Below are positions 4,983 to 5,812 of a stretch of 5,812 nt of DNA, piece by piece. The position numbers and the translations under genes were made by a program. Where the stretch lies: positions 1 through 5,812 of the forward strand of contig CAIXHI010000210.1 in assembly GCA_903919215.1 (NCBI GenBank). The letters are read 5' to 3'. Source of the stretch: an uncultured Acidimicrobiaceae bacterium (GTDB lineage: Bacteria > Actinomycetota > Acidimicrobiia > Acidimicrobiales > Ilumatobacteraceae). The notes under the pieces were generated by a model. That model saw nothing but the letters and a program-made list of their open reading frames with translations, was not told where the DNA came from and made no database searches. Each line of letters begins with the position of its first letter. Positions within the stretch are counted from its first letter, which is position 1.

Positions 4983-5812
4983 ATGCCGGTGATGCGACGG
5001 ATGACGTGGGCCCAGATGCACGAGGCCGAGCGCCGCGCCCTCTGCGATCGGGGGCTGGAGGCAATTTTCGATGCTGGGCTGAAGACGGCGATCGGCAAGA
5101 TCATCGACGACGTACGCGAGCACGGTGACGAGGCCGTGTGCCGTGCATTGCGCGACTTCGACAAGGTCACCCTTACGCCGGATCAGCTGCGTGCCTCGGC
5201 CGACGAGATCGCGGCTGCCACTGTCGCCGCGGACGTCGACGCGGCGATCGACGACGCCATCGCTCACTTGCGTGCCTTCAACGAGCAGTTGATGGAGCGG
5301 GCGCAGGACTGGAGCTTCGAGAGCGAGCCTGGGCTCACGGTGGGCGAGAAGATCACGCCCATCACCTCGGCCGGATTGTTCGTCCCCAGCGGCAAGGCCA
5401 GCTACCCCAGCGTTGCCTATCAGCTCGCCGTGCCCGCCACCGTTGCCGGTGTGCCCACGCTGGCCCTTGTGGTGCCCCCGATGCCCGACGGCAGCGGTCG
5501 TATCGACCCGGCAGTATTGGTGGTGTGTCGCAAGTTGGGCATCACCAACGTGTTCCGCGTCAACGGCCCCGCGGGCGTTGCCGCCCTCGGGTTCGGCACG
5601 CAGACCATCCCGCAGGTGCGCAAGATCGTCGGTCCCGGGAGTCCGCCCGTGGCGTGTGCGCAGGTGGAGATGCAGCGCTACGGCGTGGCCACGATGATGA
5701 TCCTCGGCCCCACCGAGAGTGTCGTCATCGCCGACGACAGCGCCGACCCGGTGCCCCCCGACGATGCGACCGTCCGCGAGGCGATCCGCACGCTCGATAA
5801 AGCTGCCGGCAA
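4983..5812 (+). CDS. Divergent histidinol-dehydrogenase-family protein (3' partial)
   Basis: The frame is open from ATG 4983 to the right edge (276 full codons plus two bases), so the C-terminal third is missing. The family is recognised from DDVREHGDEAV and DFDKVTLT near the N-terminus, then GLFVPSGKASYPS (131-143), AVPATVAGVPTLALV, NGPAGVAALGFGT (194-206), IPQVRKIVGPGS (209-220) and LGPTESVVIADDSADP (241-256). Classical HisD, the two-step NAD enzyme oxidising histidinol to histidine, normally has PGG, GGAQAIAAL, GPGN and AGPSE at these places, so four conserved loops are altered. This may be a paralogue acting on another amino alcohol or hydroxy compound (HisD relatives such as sulfopropanediol dehydrogenase exist) or a divergent true HisD. 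Distance to FDK matches E. coli HisD from ATG 4983. That start has no Shine-Dalgarno; ATG 5001 (GGTGA at 4987-4991) and GTG 4947 (AGGGG at 4939-4943) are alternatives. No other his gene is visible. Confidence 0.8.
   Translation, partial: MPVMRRMTWAQMHEAERRALCDRGLEAIFDAGLKTAIGKIIDDVREHGDEAVCRALRDFDKVTLTPDQLRASADEIAAATVAADVDAAIDDAIAHLRAFNEQLMERAQDWSFESEPGLTVGEKITPITSAGLFVPSGKASYPSVAYQLAVPATVAGVPTLALVVPPMPDGSGRIDPAVLVVCRKLGITNVFRVNGPAGVAALGFGTQTIPQVRKIVGPGSPPVACAQVEMQRYGVATMMILGPTESVVIADDSADPVPPDDATVREAIRTLDKAAG

Overview
The window is GC-rich throughout, with strong G/C bias at third codon positions. It reads as chromosomal housekeeping DNA from a high-GC actinobacterium. Protein styles (PurA, the 180-residue PyrE, the TesB thioesterase) would fit an Acidimicrobiia/Ilumatobacter-like lineage, but that placement is an impression from sequence style and was not tested.

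Layout, left to right. (1) 2-574, plus strand: the C-terminal part of an FAD-linked oxidase of the D-2-hydroxyglutarate dehydrogenase/glycolate oxidase type, cut by the window edge. (2) 575-998: a 424-base non-coding gap between two converging genes. It holds two copies, exactly 220 bp apart and in the same orientation, of a 54-bp palindromic element with long GC-rich arms. A 10-bp-period tandem repeat lies between them, and a possible terminator hairpin for the minus-strand operon lies at the far end. (3) 999-4918, minus strand: a compact four-gene operon in the order purA-purB-tesB-pyrE (reading right to left), with gaps of only 12, 7 and 4 bases. (4) 4919-4982: a 64-base divergent intergenic region. 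(5) 4983 to the window end, plus strand: the N-terminal two thirds of a divergent histidinol-dehydrogenase-family protein, open at the right edge.

How the genes fit together. PurA and PurB carry out the two steps from IMP to AMP; PurB also acts earlier in de novo purine synthesis. PyrE makes OMP from orotate and PRPP in the pyrimidine pathway. The operon therefore couples the adenylate branch to a pyrimidine step that consumes the same PRPP pool. An acyl-CoA thioesterase sits between them with no obvious metabolic link.

No clear new defence, mobile or RNA-guided system is visible. Worth a second look are the paired 54-bp elements, three substitutions in normally invariant glycine loops of PurA, and the HisD-like protein, whose conserved loops are altered and whose expected zinc-ligand segment is either replaced or displaced by an insertion.
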